Positions 12,611 through 26,000 of a stretch of 64,000 nt of DNA are shown here, piece by piece. How positions within the stretch are numbered: the first letter of the stretch is position 1; each line of letters begins with the position of its first letter. The position numbers and the translations under genes are program-made. This stretch comes from Notolepis coatsorum (lineage: Eukaryota > Chordata > Actinopteri > Aulopiformes > Paralepididae), in NCBI GenBank assembly GCA_963971535.1, contig OZ020589.1, positions 81,537,184 to 81,601,183 of the forward strand, given 5' to 3'. The notes under the pieces were generated by a model, which saw only the letters and a program-made list of their open reading frames with translations, had not been told where the DNA came from and searched no databases.

Positions 12611-13004
12611 GTAACTGTGACACTGACATCCATCACTTCAATCATACATTATTTTATTATTCATGCATCAGAGAATGGCCCATGCCACTGAGTGAGGACT
12701 TTGTTGCTTTTTCTCATTGTGACATAGATTTAACAATAATTCTGGTTGCAGCTTGATGTGTGTGTGTGTAACTAGGAGGGCTATGAGCACTGTGTGTACG
12801 TGTAACTAGGAGGGATATGAGCACTGTGTGTGTGTAACTAGGAGGGATATGAGGACTGTGTCTATGTGTAACTGTGACACTGACATCCATCACTTCAATC
12901 ATACATTATTTTATTATTTATGCATCAGAGAATGGCCCATGCCACTGAGTGAGGACTTTGTTGCTTTTTCTCATTGTGACATAGATTTAACAATAATTCT
13001 GGTG
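12611..13004. repeat. 257 bp tandem duplication
   Basis: The ~137 bp block beginning GTAACTGTGACACTGACATC at 12611 recurs at 12868. Between them are copies of GTAACTAGGAGGGATATGAG, which also occur at 11970-12020. Confidence 0.88.
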
Positions 13005-13411
13005 TCAAAGCAGCATGGGGGGGGGGGTACATAGCTTCACAGTCCTATACAGTCCAGATAGGGGGTCCTGGAGAGACAGGGGTCCTGAGGAGAGAGAACT
13101 CTGATGGCAGCACTTAATTATGTTAATGTTATTCAGGTGAGGGGCGTTGCTGGAGGGGGTTTTGTTGACGCCCAGTTGAAACTGTCTGAAGTGTGAAAAG
13201 TGGCCTTCCTTTGAGACGCCTTTTCACCTCTTAGGTATTCTAGAACACAGCCAGTTTTAGAAGTTATAATTGAGCACATCGTGTTCAAAACATTCTCAGA
13301 TTTCAACATATGACACATCATTTGAAAGCTTAGATTCTGTACTTTAGCAATCTGGAATAATCTGAAAAATTTAAATGTAGAGATCTGGCACAAAGCGCTG
13401 TGAGGTGACAC

Positions 13412-14121
13412 ATATACACTCCGACCAGGATGATCGCCGTTAACTCCCTCGGGAGGAAGAAAGGTCGACACTTGATGGTTATATATTCCAGGTTGGGGCA
13501 GCAGTGGTTCGATAATTCCTTCACGTTGGCTGGATCGCTCCAATTGTTGTTCAACATGAAGGCGATACCACCTCCACGCTGTTTGCCGGATTCTGCTGTT
13601 CTATCCTTGCGGTGAATGAAGAAGTGATCGGCTGGTTGGATGGCGTGATCTGGGATTTCTGGCGACAGCCACGTTTCAATGAAGCAGAGAACATTGCAGT
13701 CTCTAACGTCTCTCTGGAATTGAATCCTTGCTCGGATGTCGTCTAGTTTATTGTCAATTGATTGTACATTGGCTAGCAATATACTGGGTAGTGGCGTTCG
13801 GTGTCGTCTGGTTCGGAGTCTGTTACGGATTCCAGCTCTCTTCCCTCGCCGCCTGATGATTCCTTTGTTCCTGGGGTCAGGATCTGGTCCCATTGTCCTC
13901 AGGATCTCCACAGGCCATTGCTGCGGTTCAGAGAGCTGATCCAGGGAGTAATCCAGTCGGTAAGTTTCCCGTAATCCAATGTCTATAAGTGACTGACGGT
14001 CATACACGTTAAATGCACCTACTGTTGGTACAGACAAAACTCTTAAAACTATAAATATTAACAAAAGTAAGCACAGTCTCGACGGAGCGCACAGACAGGC
14101 GGCCGGACGTAGCGGCGCCAT
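13412..14121 (-). pseudogene. L2 LINE ORF2, 5' part: endonuclease N-terminus
   Basis: A start codon at 14121-14119 (MAPLRPAACL) opens the frame. A hydrophobic stretch near residues 15-30 (LCLLLLIFIVLRVL) is followed by a basic region (RRRGKRAGIRNRLRTRRHR). The endonuclease start is LLANVQSIDNKLDDIRAR, with the conserved N, then the ETWL motif carrying the catalytic Glu, and further core strands to ELTAIILVGVY. Coding then runs into the terminal repeat of the DNA transposon at 13411 and resumes at 10713. The true start may differ, because the first 25-30 residues are unlike a cytosolic enzyme. This segment shows no stop, so the damage to the LINE lies at its insertions and 3' end. Confidence 0.85.
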
Positions 14122-14154
14122 CTTACGCCAATCAGACTGCATCCTTTTTAGACT

Positions 14155-16149
14155 ATGGCTAATTTGAATATCATGATCTGGAATACAGGGGGTCTCAATA
14201 TACCACATAAACGCACAAGTGTACTAACGTGGCTAAAAAGGAAGCAAGTGGATCTGGCTTTACTGAGCGAAACGCATCTTTTATTGGCAGATAACGCAAA
14301 ATTGGCAAATACATTTTATCATAACATAAGTTCTTCTTCTTTTAGCACCAAGGCCCGAGGGGTAGCCATAATAGCGAAGACAAATTTGAATATTAAACTG
14401 TTAGATGTGTGGTCTGATGCAAATGGTCGAATCACTATTGCTAAAATAGAATGCTCTAACCGAAAGATTGCGCTGATTTATGCATACGCCCCTAATTTGT
14501 ATGATGCTAACTTTTATGCTGAAACTGCCTGATTACTCTTTAATAGTAGGAGCTGATTTTAATGCAGTTTGGGATCCATCGATTGATAGATCCAATCACG
14601 CGGACAACTCTGATCAGAAGCAAGCTACCACAGCCCTACAGGCCTGGTCTAAGGACACAGGGGTAATTGATATGTGGCGTTCGCTCAACCCATCCGCGAG
14701 GGATTACTCCTTCTTCTAGTCGAGACATAAGACCTCTTCCAGAATTGATTATGTTTTTTCTTCCCCACATCTCTTTGATAGCTTTGATGTTGACTTATTG
14801 CCCATAGCACTTTCAGACCACAAAGGTATCCTCCTCAAAGGTTCACTCAGTAAAATAACATCCTGTGCCCCTAGATGGCGTTTTAACTCAACACTTCTGA
14901 AAAACGGAGAGTTTAACTTGCAATTTAAAGAGAAGCTCACTGAATTCCTGCAGTTTAATGTTGGCTCTGTACAGGACCCCAGAATTCTATGGAATTCGGT
15001 TAAGGGTTTTATCAGAAGTAACACTACTCTCTTTGCATCCAATCTCCGCAAGGGACGTCTCTCCAAGCTGGAGGAACTGGAAAAGCTTCAAGCCATGTTG
15101 ATCTCTTCCTTGCAGCACAACTACTCTAGTCAACTGGAGCTTCAAATTAAGGTAGTGAAAAAAGAGATTAACTCCATTTTAAAACAACAATCTGAATTTC
15201 AGATGCACAGAACAAGACAGCACTACTACTTTCAAGGCTCCAGGCCTAGTCACCTACTAGCTATGAAGATACGTGCCAGTGAGCAATTTGCGGATATCCC
15301 TACCATTAAGAACCAACAGGGGGAGGTAACCACCAACCCCAAAAAGATTAATGATACATTTCGCTCTTTTTATTCCAACTTGTACAAGTCAGAGGTGGTC
15401 TTTGATCATACCAAGCTGGAGGATTTTCTTGATCAAATCAACCTACCACAGATCTCAGAAGATAGTGCTAGGTTGTTAGCCGCACCAATCACGCTGGTTG
15501 AACTTAGAGAGGCGATTGCGAATATGCAACAGGCAAGGCTCCCGGATGGGACGGCATTCCACCGGAACTCTATCTTGCATTTTGGGATGTACTCTGTCCC
15601 GTATTACTCTCAATGATTTTACACTCAATCAAAGAGGGCAATTTTTCTAGAGATGTCAATATGGCGCTTATATCTGTTTTACTTAAGAAGGATAAGGACC
15701 CCACCGAATGTGGCAGCTACAGGCCCCTAAGTCTCCTCGGAGCCGATCTTAAGCTATATGCCGAGGTTCTAGCCACCCGACTTCAAAAGCACATGACATC
15801 TCTAGTTCACCCTGATCAGACCGGCTTCATAAGAGGCCGCCTGGTTACTGACAACATCAGACGGTTACTGCACGTGATTAATGCCAGCAAGGATATTGCA
15901 ATCCCTACAGCGGTCATGTCCTTGGATGCAATGAAGGCATTTGACAGATTGGAGTGGTCTTATTTATGGGCAGTTCTCAGAAGGATGAGGTTGGGTGAGG
16001 GCTTCATTCATATGATCAAAGTTCTATACACTGGGCCTTCGGCCATGATCTTAAAAGAGGAAAGTTATGTTCACCACTCTTCTCTGTCTCGCGCTCTTCT
16101 AGACAGGGTTGTCCTCTTAGTCCCTGACTCTTCACTTTATCCCTCAAAC
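14155..16149 (+). pseudogene. L1-type ORF2, endonuclease and first half of RT
   Basis: Begins MANLNIMIWNTGGLN with the endonuclease Asn, then LLSETHLL with the catalytic Glu. YAYAPNLYDANF follows, then a frameshift near 14525, GADFNAVWDPS, a nonsense codon at 14717-14719, RIDYVF, and the final LSDHKG (SDH). The RT part shows the [21 protein letters not shown] block, [11 protein letters not shown] and [14 protein letters not shown], which holds the first catalytic Asp of the palm. A frame change near 15600 and divergence near 16080 add further damage. The frame ends where the hAT element enters at 16158. It is related to, but clearly different from, the minus-strand L1 at 28251-35224. Confidence 0.87.
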
Positions 16150-16389
16150 CTCTAGCTCAGGGGTGGCCAATCCGCGGCTCGCGAGCCGCATGCGGCTCTT
16201 TGCCCGTCAATGTGCGGCTCTTCCATCCATAAAAAAAAATAAAAAAAAATAAAAAAATAATTTTTTTTTTTTACTTTTTTTTTTACTTTTATTTTTTTTT
16301 ACTTTTTTTTTTTTTACGTCACTCATTCCATAAGGACGTAGAATAAACATTTACATTTTTTTTTTAAATGGTCCATTTGCATGTTCTTG

Positions 16390-17055
16390 GTATCTGAATC
16401 TAGGGACATATATGGATCAGTGTCAGAAATAGTGTGTCTGTTACTAGGCTTGAGTAAATTGTAATGAACCAAAGGAGAATATCAATTCTATTTAAAAAAA
16501 AATTATCTTTGACTGTAAATAACACCATGCTAAAATTGACCAGACCTGAAAAATCTAAGCAAATGAATAAAGGGAAGATGATTAAACAGAAGGTTTTGTA
16601 GATACAGTACTGAATTCTGCCATCTTTTTTATAATGTAAATTTCTCCACCATTTTTCATCATATTGCAACACCTTTTTTTGCAAGACGTTCACAGAAAGG
16701 TAGAGAAACTAACTGCGTTCTGTTTTATGGCAATAACGTTCAGGTTTGTGGGAGATAATCCCAAAAAATAAGAGAAATTAAAAAGTAAATCCAGAAGTCA
16801 GATGATTGACAAGGGCTGGTGTGAGCTGGGTAGGGTAGTTTTTCGAAATTTGAAAGCCCTGAGTCTCTTCCTTCAAAAGACTACACTCACTTTTGGCTGT
16901 GCCACTTCCTCCTGTCAATATGCACCGGTTTCCGACTCAATGCCCTGAGATTTCTATAATCTTATATTTCACTAATAACAGTTAAAATAATTGGTAAACA
17001 AACATAATGCTGAAAATATACACTTTTACTGTATATCTCGGGCTTAAGAGGTTAA
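16390..17055. mobile_element. TTAA-type element fragment related to 39923-41777
   Basis: Shares several hundred bases with the left part of the THAP/TTAA element at 40015-40700, for example the shared phrase AATGAATAAAGGGAAGATGA. Its right end reads GGGCTTAAGAGGTTAA, the reverse complement of the other element's terminus. The left terminus is missing or rearranged. Confidence 0.7.
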
Positions 17056-17653
17056 CCCTGTGAGGCCCAAATTAAAAAGAAATTAGCAACTTCAGAGGCC
17101 AGAGGGTGGGACATATAAACACATGTACTATCAAATAGCATTGTGAGGCTGAACAACAGGACCAATTGACTATACATGTGCTTAAAGGGGAACTATCTTA
17201 TAAATGGCTTTTTTCAGTGTTTACCATTGTTTCTTAGCTATGTGGACTTATATTAATAGGATATATGTCTCCAATTCTCATATTGGCGAATTCTTCCAAT
17301 TCTCCTCTCACAATATTCACCCTCACTGAACTGAGTCATCTGAAAATGTGCATATCTGTGATGTCAGAGATTTCTCATCTGCATAATAATGTGGCAGTTG
17401 ATGTGGCAGTTGGCACAAGATCTTGAGGTAGAAAAATGCGGTTTTTAGTACTTGATTAGAAATACAAAACAATGATTTTTTTTTGAAAAAAACCTAGGTG
17501 TTCCATAGACTCACAGGAATTGTGTAAAAGTGCCCAAATAGTGAAAGAAATAGTAAAATAGTTCCCCTTTAAAATTTTTTAAATAAACATTATTTTTTTA
17601 AATGGCTAAAAGTGATTTTGTAATTTTGCAACCGTGGGTCTCACAGGGTACTT
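17056..17653. mobile_element. TTAA-flanked inverted-repeat element
   Basis: TTAA at 17052-17055 is followed by CCCTGTGAGGCCCA. The other side has GGGTCTCACAGGG and, a few bases on, TTAA at 17654-17657. About 78 bp from the left end is repeated in direct orientation after the right end (17655-17732), so a second partial copy or a rearrangement is present. Confidence 0.55.
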
Positions 17654-17850
17654 TTAACCCTCTGAGGCCCAAATAAAAAAGACATTAGCAACTTCAGAGG
17701 CCAGAGGGTGAGACCTATAAACACATGAAGGGTGCTGTGACTGAAAAAAAAGGTTGAGAAACGCTGGTATATGGTGTGGCTCTTTGTGGTACCACAGTAA
17801 TTTTTTTGTGGCTCTTAGTCTCTGACTGGTTGGCCACCCCTGCTCTAGCT

Positions 17851-18642
17851 CAATACATAAGACAATCCCAAATTATATCTCCTATTTCAGTTCAGGGCAC
17901 ACATCACCATATTAGCTTATACGCAGATGATGTACTCCTGTTTATGCAGAATCCCTCCGTCTCTCTACCTCATCTGCTCGGCGTGATAGATGAATTTGGC
18001 AGCCTGTTTGGCTTTAAGATCAACTGGCCAAAATCTGCCTTTCTTCCACTTAATGAGCCTGCGAAGGCTACCATCCTACCGGCAAACATACTTATGGTGG
18101 AGCACTTTAAATGTCTCAGGATTGAAATATTCCCCACTATTAGCCAGACGGTAAGGTATAATTACTCCAGCTTGGGTGACAGGATTACGAATTACTTTAA
18201 CAGATGGTCCAAATAAAAAAATTCATTACAGGCCCGTGCGTCAATAATTAAAATGAATATTTTACCCAGAATTAACTTTATCAGCTCCATGCTCCCGTTA
18301 CCTCCTCCTGCTGGTTACTGGCAGAAATTGCACTCTGCCTCATATAAATTTGTTTGGAACAATAAACGCCCACGCTTGAAGAGATCAACTGCCCAAAGGA
18401 GTAAACTCGATGGGGGCTTAGCATTTCCAGACTTTAAATATTATTTTCAAGCTTTCTCTCTGAGACCTTTGATCACTTGGTTTGACGCTCAAGCAGCTGT
18501 ATCTTGGCAACCATTGGAGGAGAAGTTGGTGTCCCCATATAGACTTCAGGATATTGTGTATACCAACATATCAATTAAACAATGTAAATTACGATTTGGC
18601 CCTCTTATCACACATGTGATCCAGACTTGGCGTGACACTCAG
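17851..18642 (+). pseudogene. L1-type ORF2, RT palm and thumb piece
   Basis: Resumes the RT after the hAT insertion. The catalytic YADD lies at 17920-17931 within SLYADDVLLFMQNPS. GFKINWPKSAFLPL and the thumb region INFISSMLPLPPPAGYWQKL follow, then KRSTAQRSKLDGGLAFPDFKYYFQAFSLRPL. A stop near 18214 lies between two in-family segments. The piece ends at WRDTQ, where the BEL/Pao element enters (18643), and continues at 27764. Identity to the minus-strand L1 over the same domains is moderate, so these are two families or subfamilies. Confidence 0.87.
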
Positions 18643-20040
18643 TGTTGTGAAGGATCAGATTAAACCGAATATATATATTTATTTATGGATATATATTTAA
18701 TAGTATTTGTATATCGTTTGATATCCCCTGTATATTCCTTGTACAATATGCACTGAATATCCCTTTAGTCTACTAAACAGCCCATAATAGTTTCATTCTA
18801 CCATTGGACGAGAACCTGGCGCCAGCAGCCATACCCCTAGGTTCAAGTTCAATCGTGCCGACCAACATGTCGTGGCAAGCCCGGTTCCGCGTAGGAATAC
18901 GTCTGGCGAAATACGAATGGTACTATTTGTTCACAGCGCATATATATATGGCGCAAGTAAAGTAGAACTTTTCTTTTAGTCCATTAGTTCTTTACCCTCC
19001 AACCTAGTAACAGACGCGAAGCCTCACCCACGACGCACGTGTGGTGCAGTAAGGCCTACTTGGCCTCAGAATAGGCATTGAGATATCGTGTTGATTAATA
19101 GTTGAATTGTCATAGTTTGGCACTATACCGTCGAGTTGGACGTATTTCTATTAAGCTAATAATAGTCTATTATGTATGGTGCATCGTTCGGTTAGAGTTA
19201 TAAAGTGAGCAGCACCCCCATCGTTCCTGACGTTATCTGGAGTCTTAACCAGGCTGGGCAGACCACTTGTGGTGCTTGCATCCGAGGAGCTCCGGGCCAG
19301 GACGAGTGGACCTGTACATTGGATTACTTTACCCGGACGACGGCGAGCCTTCCACGGCTTGGATTATCTACATGCTTTGGGTGCTTTGATTATTCCATGG
19401 ATAACGGCCAACACTGCTGAGTGTTGGAACTACCCCCCAGAGAGGAGTCCAGGTGAGACGGCGCTCTACACCAGTGAGGTCGCCTCACGTCTCTCCGTTG
19501 TGGACCGGCAGCTACCGTCCACCAGAGGGTCCAGCTGTATTCATCTGCGGACCGAGGTTCTGTGGGCATCGTGTTCAGGACTCTGAATTCTCCCAAGAAA
19601 TCGTCGGCCAGATGGGATACCGCCAGCGGCTCTTCTAACCCCCCCTCCTACTGTCTTACAACCAGCGGCACCCCCCCCCCTTAGTGTATCCAGCTATAAT
19701 CATTTAAGTACCATCGCTATAGTTCCCTAAAGAACCGGGTTGTATACTTACTCCCTGCGTAACCAGAGATTGGACATTCAATGTTGATTTACCTACGAAT
19801 ACTCATTTGTCATACAAGTGCATTTCAAATCATAAATGTCATCAAGTGAACGTTGTATATACCCTTTGCTATATAAAATATTCGATTTGTACATTTGTGT
19901 GGACTTCGTTTCATCAGGTGGGAAAGTGTTCATCATATCTATATCATGTACTGGATGGCCAGAAGTTAAAGTACAAGAGGTAGTGGTTTAATAATACCAT
20001 ACTTATCAATACAGTCAGGGAATTGTACCCCTCAGTTACA
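18643..20040 (+). repeat. 5' LTR of the BEL/Pao element
   Basis: Begins TGTTGTGAAGGATC and ends CAGTTACA. A TATATATATGG stretch near 18940-18950 could serve as a core promoter. A 71-codon frame at 19205-19420 exists in both LTRs but carries no recognised domain. Confidence 0.95.
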
Positions 20041-20058
20041 ATTGGTCCTTCGAGCCGG
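20041..20058 (+). promoter_or_regulatory. BEL/Pao primer-binding site
   Basis: ATTGGTCCTTCGAGCCGG directly follows the LTR. The TGGTCC start fits pairing with a tRNA CCA end. I cannot name the tRNA. Confidence 0.7.
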
Positions 20059-20084
20059 AGGGTAACTAGTGTAATATTAATATA

Positions 20085-23000
20085 GTGTTATTAATATTAA
20101 AATGGCCTATGATGAACACTCCACGAAACGGTCCTCCTAACGTAGAACGCCCGCAGCGCAGACGACAGCCACCTCAGTACTTAGAGGATTACGCTGTCAG
20201 TCAACTACCTAGCCTTCGACAAACGGTAAACGCGGTAAAAGTAGAAAGTAAAATTATGTCTGACCTTAACGACCAGGTTTCCCCGACCACAGAGGCCCTA
20301 GTAGGTTCTAATGTAACTGACCAAGCTCACGGTGGGGACCAGGAGGGAGCTGACATGCCTTTACCCCCCGCCAATACCGAAGAAGTAGTCCCCGACCAGC
20401 CCCGGGAGGAAGACAACCCTACAGAGAGAGAACTCTGCACGGAAGAAGAGGAGGAGAGCGCCGAGGAAATAGAGCTCCAGGACTCCCCAACGAGTACACC
20501 CAGGAGCGGCTCACCCAGGAGCGGCTCACCTCCACAACCGCCTTCCCCCAGCGAAGGGGAGAGGATGCTACAACAGGCGTTCCTCGTCAGCTTGACAGCC
20601 TCTACCGAACGCGATCGACTTCAGGGTGAACGCGATCGACTTCAGGGCGAACGCGATCGACTCCAAGCACAGCAACGGAGCGAAGAAGAGCGCATACGCC
20701 TGGAGATGAGACGCCTTCAGACGGAAGAGAATATGGCAAGAGACCGGGCCGACGCCCAGCGCGCCGCTGCCGGTGCCCAAAGAGAAGCAGATCTCACCAA
20801 GCGCGAAGTCGAGCGCGACAAGTTACAAGTGCAGCTAATGGAGCAGCTGATCCTCAAGGCAACACCCTCTCCCTCCGCCAGGGGTTCAAGGAACTCGTCG
20901 AGACAACAGTCAAGGGCAGCGTCTCCTAACCGAGCAAGCGACCCTGAACTTGACCAACAGACCAAGCCTATACCCCCCGCAGACCCCCTTCCCAGACCGG
21001 TCCAAGCGAGACCCAGCTACAAGGAAGGAGCGGCATACACTGCGGAGAAGCTAAATAAACGACTACAGGATCTGGAAGACCTGATAGAGGAAGAAGAGGG
21101 AGAGGAGGAGAACCAAGCCCGACGACAGCACAGTACTCCACCGGACCAGGAGGTCCAGTACAGCCCAGGCTATACCCCCGCGGCGCTGCGCTACAGACCC
21201 CCGACTCTATTCACGGGTGAGCACGACGCACGACCAGCCCCGAGGAATAGCACCTGGACCAGCGGGCCATGGTACCCTGTCGGTACCAGCCCACAGAGAG
21301 GCGCAAGAGGAGACTCGCCTAGGAGGTCTCTCCCCCAACGCTCGCCGATGTATCAGCCATCCACGGCGTCATACATCGCCACGCCGTCGTTTCCAGACTT
21401 CACCTATGAGAATCGAGCACAGTACACGGAGCTCCGGATGTGCTTAGAGACAATGATGGTGGATGTCGCTGATGAACGCCACAAGTATGCAATATTACTG
21501 AAGCACCTGAAAGTACCGCGAGCGCACAATATAGCGCTAGCCTATGCCACCTCTACGACCCCATACACCGCGGCCCTAGCAGCGCTGGACCAGAGATATG
21601 GACGTATATGGGATTACGTAATCCAAGAGATAAGGCATATTGATCGCCTACCCCCAGCAACAGACAATCGCTCATTAGACGACCTGTCAATCAAAATGCA
21701 GTCCCTGGTAGGGATGCTGGGAGCGCAACGGGAAAAGGGCATGCATGAGCTATACGCCAACTCTAACGTCGAGAGGATTTTGGAGAAGCTGCCACCCGCA
21801 AGACAAGAGCGTTTTAGGCGGCAGAGGGACTACCGGGATCCTAACGGCCCCGAACCATCCCTCCTTGATCTAGCCGACTTCCTGGCGAGAGAAGTCAGCA
21901 GCTTACGACTGGATACGTTCGGGCGGAGCACGCCAAGCTCCAGAGAGGGACCCAGGAGAATAAATGATGGAAGAAGATCGGTGACTGTCATGCACCAATC
22001 AGAGTCAGTACCGAGCAGTAAGAGCCACAGTACCCCCTCGAGAAAAGAGAAGTGGAAGATGGTGTGCCCCTACTGTGAGAAAGAACACTGGCTGTCACAA
22101 TGTGACCTGTTCACAAAGATGAATGCAGAAGAAGTGAGTCAATGGATAAAGTCCAACAGGCGCTGTTACCGATGTGCGCGCAGTCACATGGCAGCCGAAT
22201 GCCGCCTAAAGAAAAGGTGCAGTCGGTGCGACGGAGCCCATCTAGATATACTACACGACAGTAACAGAAGACGGCCTTCACCTGCACCATCGAGCGGCAC
22301 CAAGGCAAGTGTCATGTACATTGACCCCGCCAGCAGCAGCGGCGCCCAAGTGCTCTTAAAGGTAGTCCGTGTGACATTGAGCTACCAAGATAAAGTCATG
22401 GACACTTACGCCGTCCTTGATGACGGGTCAGAGAAGACCCTTCTGCTCGCGTCCGCTGCGGCCCAGCTGGGACTGCGGGGGAGCGAGAACCAAATGACGA
22501 TTCGGACAATAAGAAGAGATTTAAAGACGATAAAGGGCGAGAATGTCTCCTTCACTATCGCAGCAAACGGGCAGCCAGAGCGACGGTATAGGATTACAAA
22601 TGCTTTCACCAGCCAAGAAATAGGACTATCGCAGTACACCTACCCTATCGCCAAGTTGATGGATAAATATGTGCACCTGCGTCAACTACCTATCCCGCTC
22701 ATAGACGGCGCTACCCCGACCCTGCTGATAGGCTCCGACCATGCAGAACTCATAGTCCCGATTGACCGGGTCCATACAGGACCCCGAGGCTGTCCTGCAG
22801 CAGTCGAGACCCACCTAGGGTGGACACTACAAGGCCCCCTCGCTAAATCTCTCAACCGAACAGCAGCCACTAGCTGCCTCCACTCCAGAACGACAGAAGA
22901 AGACACCACTCTCCTGCAGCATGTCGAGAGGCTATGGACACTAGAGACAATGCCCTTTAAGAACGAAAAGAAAGATATTCGTTCTAAAGAAGACATTTAC

Positions 23001-26000
23001 GCCATAAACCTACTCGAGCAAGGGACAAAGAGAGTCACAGTCGGCGGAGTGATGAGATACGCAACTCCACTCCTGAGGCGAGAGGGAATGCCCACCTTTC
23101 ACGCAAAGAAAGACGCCACGGAGCGCTATCTATTGAACACGGAGCGGCGCCTAGCCAAAGACCCCGCTCAAGAGGGTGTGTACCGCGCTGAGATTGAGAA
23201 GCTAATCACAGCGGGACACGTGACAAAGATTGACATTAAAGAGGCCGATCAGACGACCGAATCATGGTACGTGCCGCATCACAAGGTCCACCACAACGGC
23301 AAGGATCGCATTGTGTTTAACTGCAGCTACCAGATCGGATCCCAAAATCTGAATAAAGAGCTCTTGCCCGGCCCCACACTCGGCCCCTCCCTACTAGGCG
23401 TGCTACTGCGCTTCCGCCAGGACAAGGTGGCTATCAGCGGGGATATCAAAGGGATGTTCCTGCAGGTGAGACTAGTGGAGGAGGACAAGCCCCTGCTGCG
23501 GTTCCTATGGAGAGAGAGGATCGGAGATGAGAACCCAGCCATCTACCAGTGGGAAGTACTCCCCTTCGGAACCACATGCAGCCCGTGCTGTGCTACATTT
23601 GCACTACAGAAACACGTCGCAGAGGACCCAGCAGCAGATGAAGAGGTCCGACACAGTGTGAAGAACAGTTTCTACGTGGACAACTGTTTACAAAGCGTTT
23701 CGACTCAAGAAGAAGCCGAGGCTCTCCTAATCAAGCTACGCGCCTCCCTGATCAAAGGCGGCTTTGATCTCAGGCAGTGGGCCAGCAGTGACCCGCACGT
23801 ATTGCGCAGCCTCTCCCCCGCGGACAAGGCTGCCAGCATCGAGACCTGGATGGCGACCATCCCAGGAGAAGCCCAAGAAATGACACTAGGACTAGTCTGG
23901 CGCTTCAAAACAGACTCGCTCCACTATAGACACAAACCCCTGACTCCAGAGCAGGGAAGGTCGACGGCGACACCGACCACCAGACGGAGTGTGTACAGAA
24001 CACTCGCCAGACAATATGACCCGTTGGGATGTATTCTACCTTACACCACCAGGGCAAAGATGATTGTACGAGCACTATGGGACAAGGACCAGGGCTGGGA
24101 CGACCCCATACCCGCACACCTTGCCTCAACATGGAGAGAGTGGGAGACGGAACTCCGCTCACTCCCAGGCGTCAATATACGCCGCAGCTACTTCCCATCC
24201 ACAGTGAGGCCAGAGGCATGCAAGATTGATCTACACGTCTTCAGCGACGCTTCCGAAGTAGCCTATGGATCGGTGGCCTACTTGCGTGCCCAAGAGAAGG
24301 GAGGAAAGACACACACTGCTTTCATCCTGGCTCGCTCAAGAATAGCCCCACGAAAGCAACAATCTATCCCGCGTCTAGAGCTCTGCGCAGCCCTAGCAGG
24401 AGCGCATCTAGCCACGTTAATCCAACGTGAACTCACCATTCCGGTGCACAGAACAATCTTGTGGTCAGATTCCACGACAGTACTCACATGGATCAAGTCT
24501 GATTCATGCAGATACAAAGTCTTTGTGGGAGTCAGAGTCACCGAGATTCAAGAGTTAACAGAAGCAGCGAGCTGGCGGTATGTGGACACCAAACACAACC
24601 CAGCTGACGTCATCACCCGGGGAATGTCTCTGGATGACCTCACCCGTCGCAACATCTACAGTGACGGACCAGAATTCCTCAAGCTCCCGGAAGAAGAGTG
24701 GCCTACGCCAACCCCACGGGAAGCAAGTAACGAGGAGGCTGAGAACAAGAAACCTATGTTCTGTGGACTGAGCACAGTCGCCTCCACAGACCCCAACATA
24801 GATGACTGCATTACCCTAGAGAGTGCGCAGCAAAAGACATTCCTGTGGCACCACCCAGAGAGTCAGTCCACCACTGACATTTCAGCAGCTGACTACGAAG
24901 AAGCAGAACTTCTTCTACTACAACGAGCCCAGAGAGACTCGTTCCCCGATGAGCTAGACTGTCTACAGGGAGGAAAGCCCGTCCCATCAGACAGCAGACT
25001 GCTCCACCTGGCACCCGAGAGTGACGCCCATAATCTCATCAGAGTGGGTGGTCGCCTGCGGAGAGCCCCCGATCTACCGGATGACATTAAGTACCCGATA
25101 GTCTTGAACAGCCGACACAAGGTCACAGAGCTGATCATAAAGAAATACGACGAGGATGTACACCACGCAGGAGCAGAGAGAGTCTTCGCGGAGATCAGAC
25201 GTCGCTATTGGATACTTCAAGGAAGAGAAGCGGTGCGACGCTTCCAGCGAACCTGTCTAGACTGCCGGAAGTGGCGCGCGCAGCCCAGCATACCACGGAT
25301 GGCTGACTTACCCCCCTGTCGCCTCCGACTCGGCGACAAGCCATTCCACTCCACAGGCATGGACTGTTTTGGCCCGTTGTATATAAAGAGAGGAAGAGGA
25401 ACCGAGAAGCGGTGGGGTATTGTATTCAAATGCATGACCACCAGAGCGATACATATCGAGCTCCTTCCGACCATGAGCACAGACTCATTCCTTATGGCCT
25501 TCCGAAGATTCACATCACGGAAAGGAAAACCGTCTACATTGTTGTCTGATCACGGGACAAACTTCAAAGGCGGAGAAAGAGAGCTGAGAGAGAGCTTCCA
25601 AGCTATGGGCCCAGAACTTAAGACCCACCTAGCTCCATCCCAGATTGACTTCCAGTTTAATCCCCCGAACGCACCCCACTTCGGTGGAACCTGGGAACGA
25701 GAAGTACGTTCTATAAAGACAGCCCTGTACGCCGTGCTTGGGGCCCAGACTGTGGCGGAGGAAGTCCTAATGACAGTCCTCACGGAGATCGAGGGAGTAT
25801 TGAACTCAAAACCCCTCGGTTACGTCTCCAGTGATGTAGCAGATGTCGACCCAGTCACCCCCAACACACTCTTAATTGGGCGGCTGGACCCCGCGCTACC
25901 CCAGACAATGTACAGGCCTGAAGAAGCGAACGGCCGAAGAATGTGGAGGTACAGTCGAGTACTAGCTGACAAGTTTTGGAGCAGCTTCCTACTCCACTAC

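Larger units (their letters stand above)
16158..17842. mobile_element. Non-autonomous hAT element with 8 bp duplication
   Basis: Starts CAGGGGTGGCCAA and ends TTGGCCACCCCTG. CTCTAGCT flanks it exactly at 16150-16157 and 17843-17850. Next to the left TIR is GCGGCTCGCGAGCCGCATGC, a compact palindrome typical of this hAT group. The 1.7 kb interior has no transposase. It holds A/T homopolymer runs (16231-16315) and two other TTAA-associated repeats (16390-17055 and 17056-17653). Confidence 0.92.

Noticed and set aside
13133-13543. 136-codon minus-strand frame
   Set aside because: Spans the boundary between the DNA transposon and the L2 LINE in a frame different from the real L2 endonuclease.
19205-19420. 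71-codon frame present in both BEL LTRs (also 26926-27141)
   Set aside because: Its conservation reflects the near-identity of the two LTRs. There is no recognised domain or start context.
20568-25783. Many antisense frames opposite the BEL polyprotein
   Set aside because: Shadows of the intact sense frame with no family resemblance.
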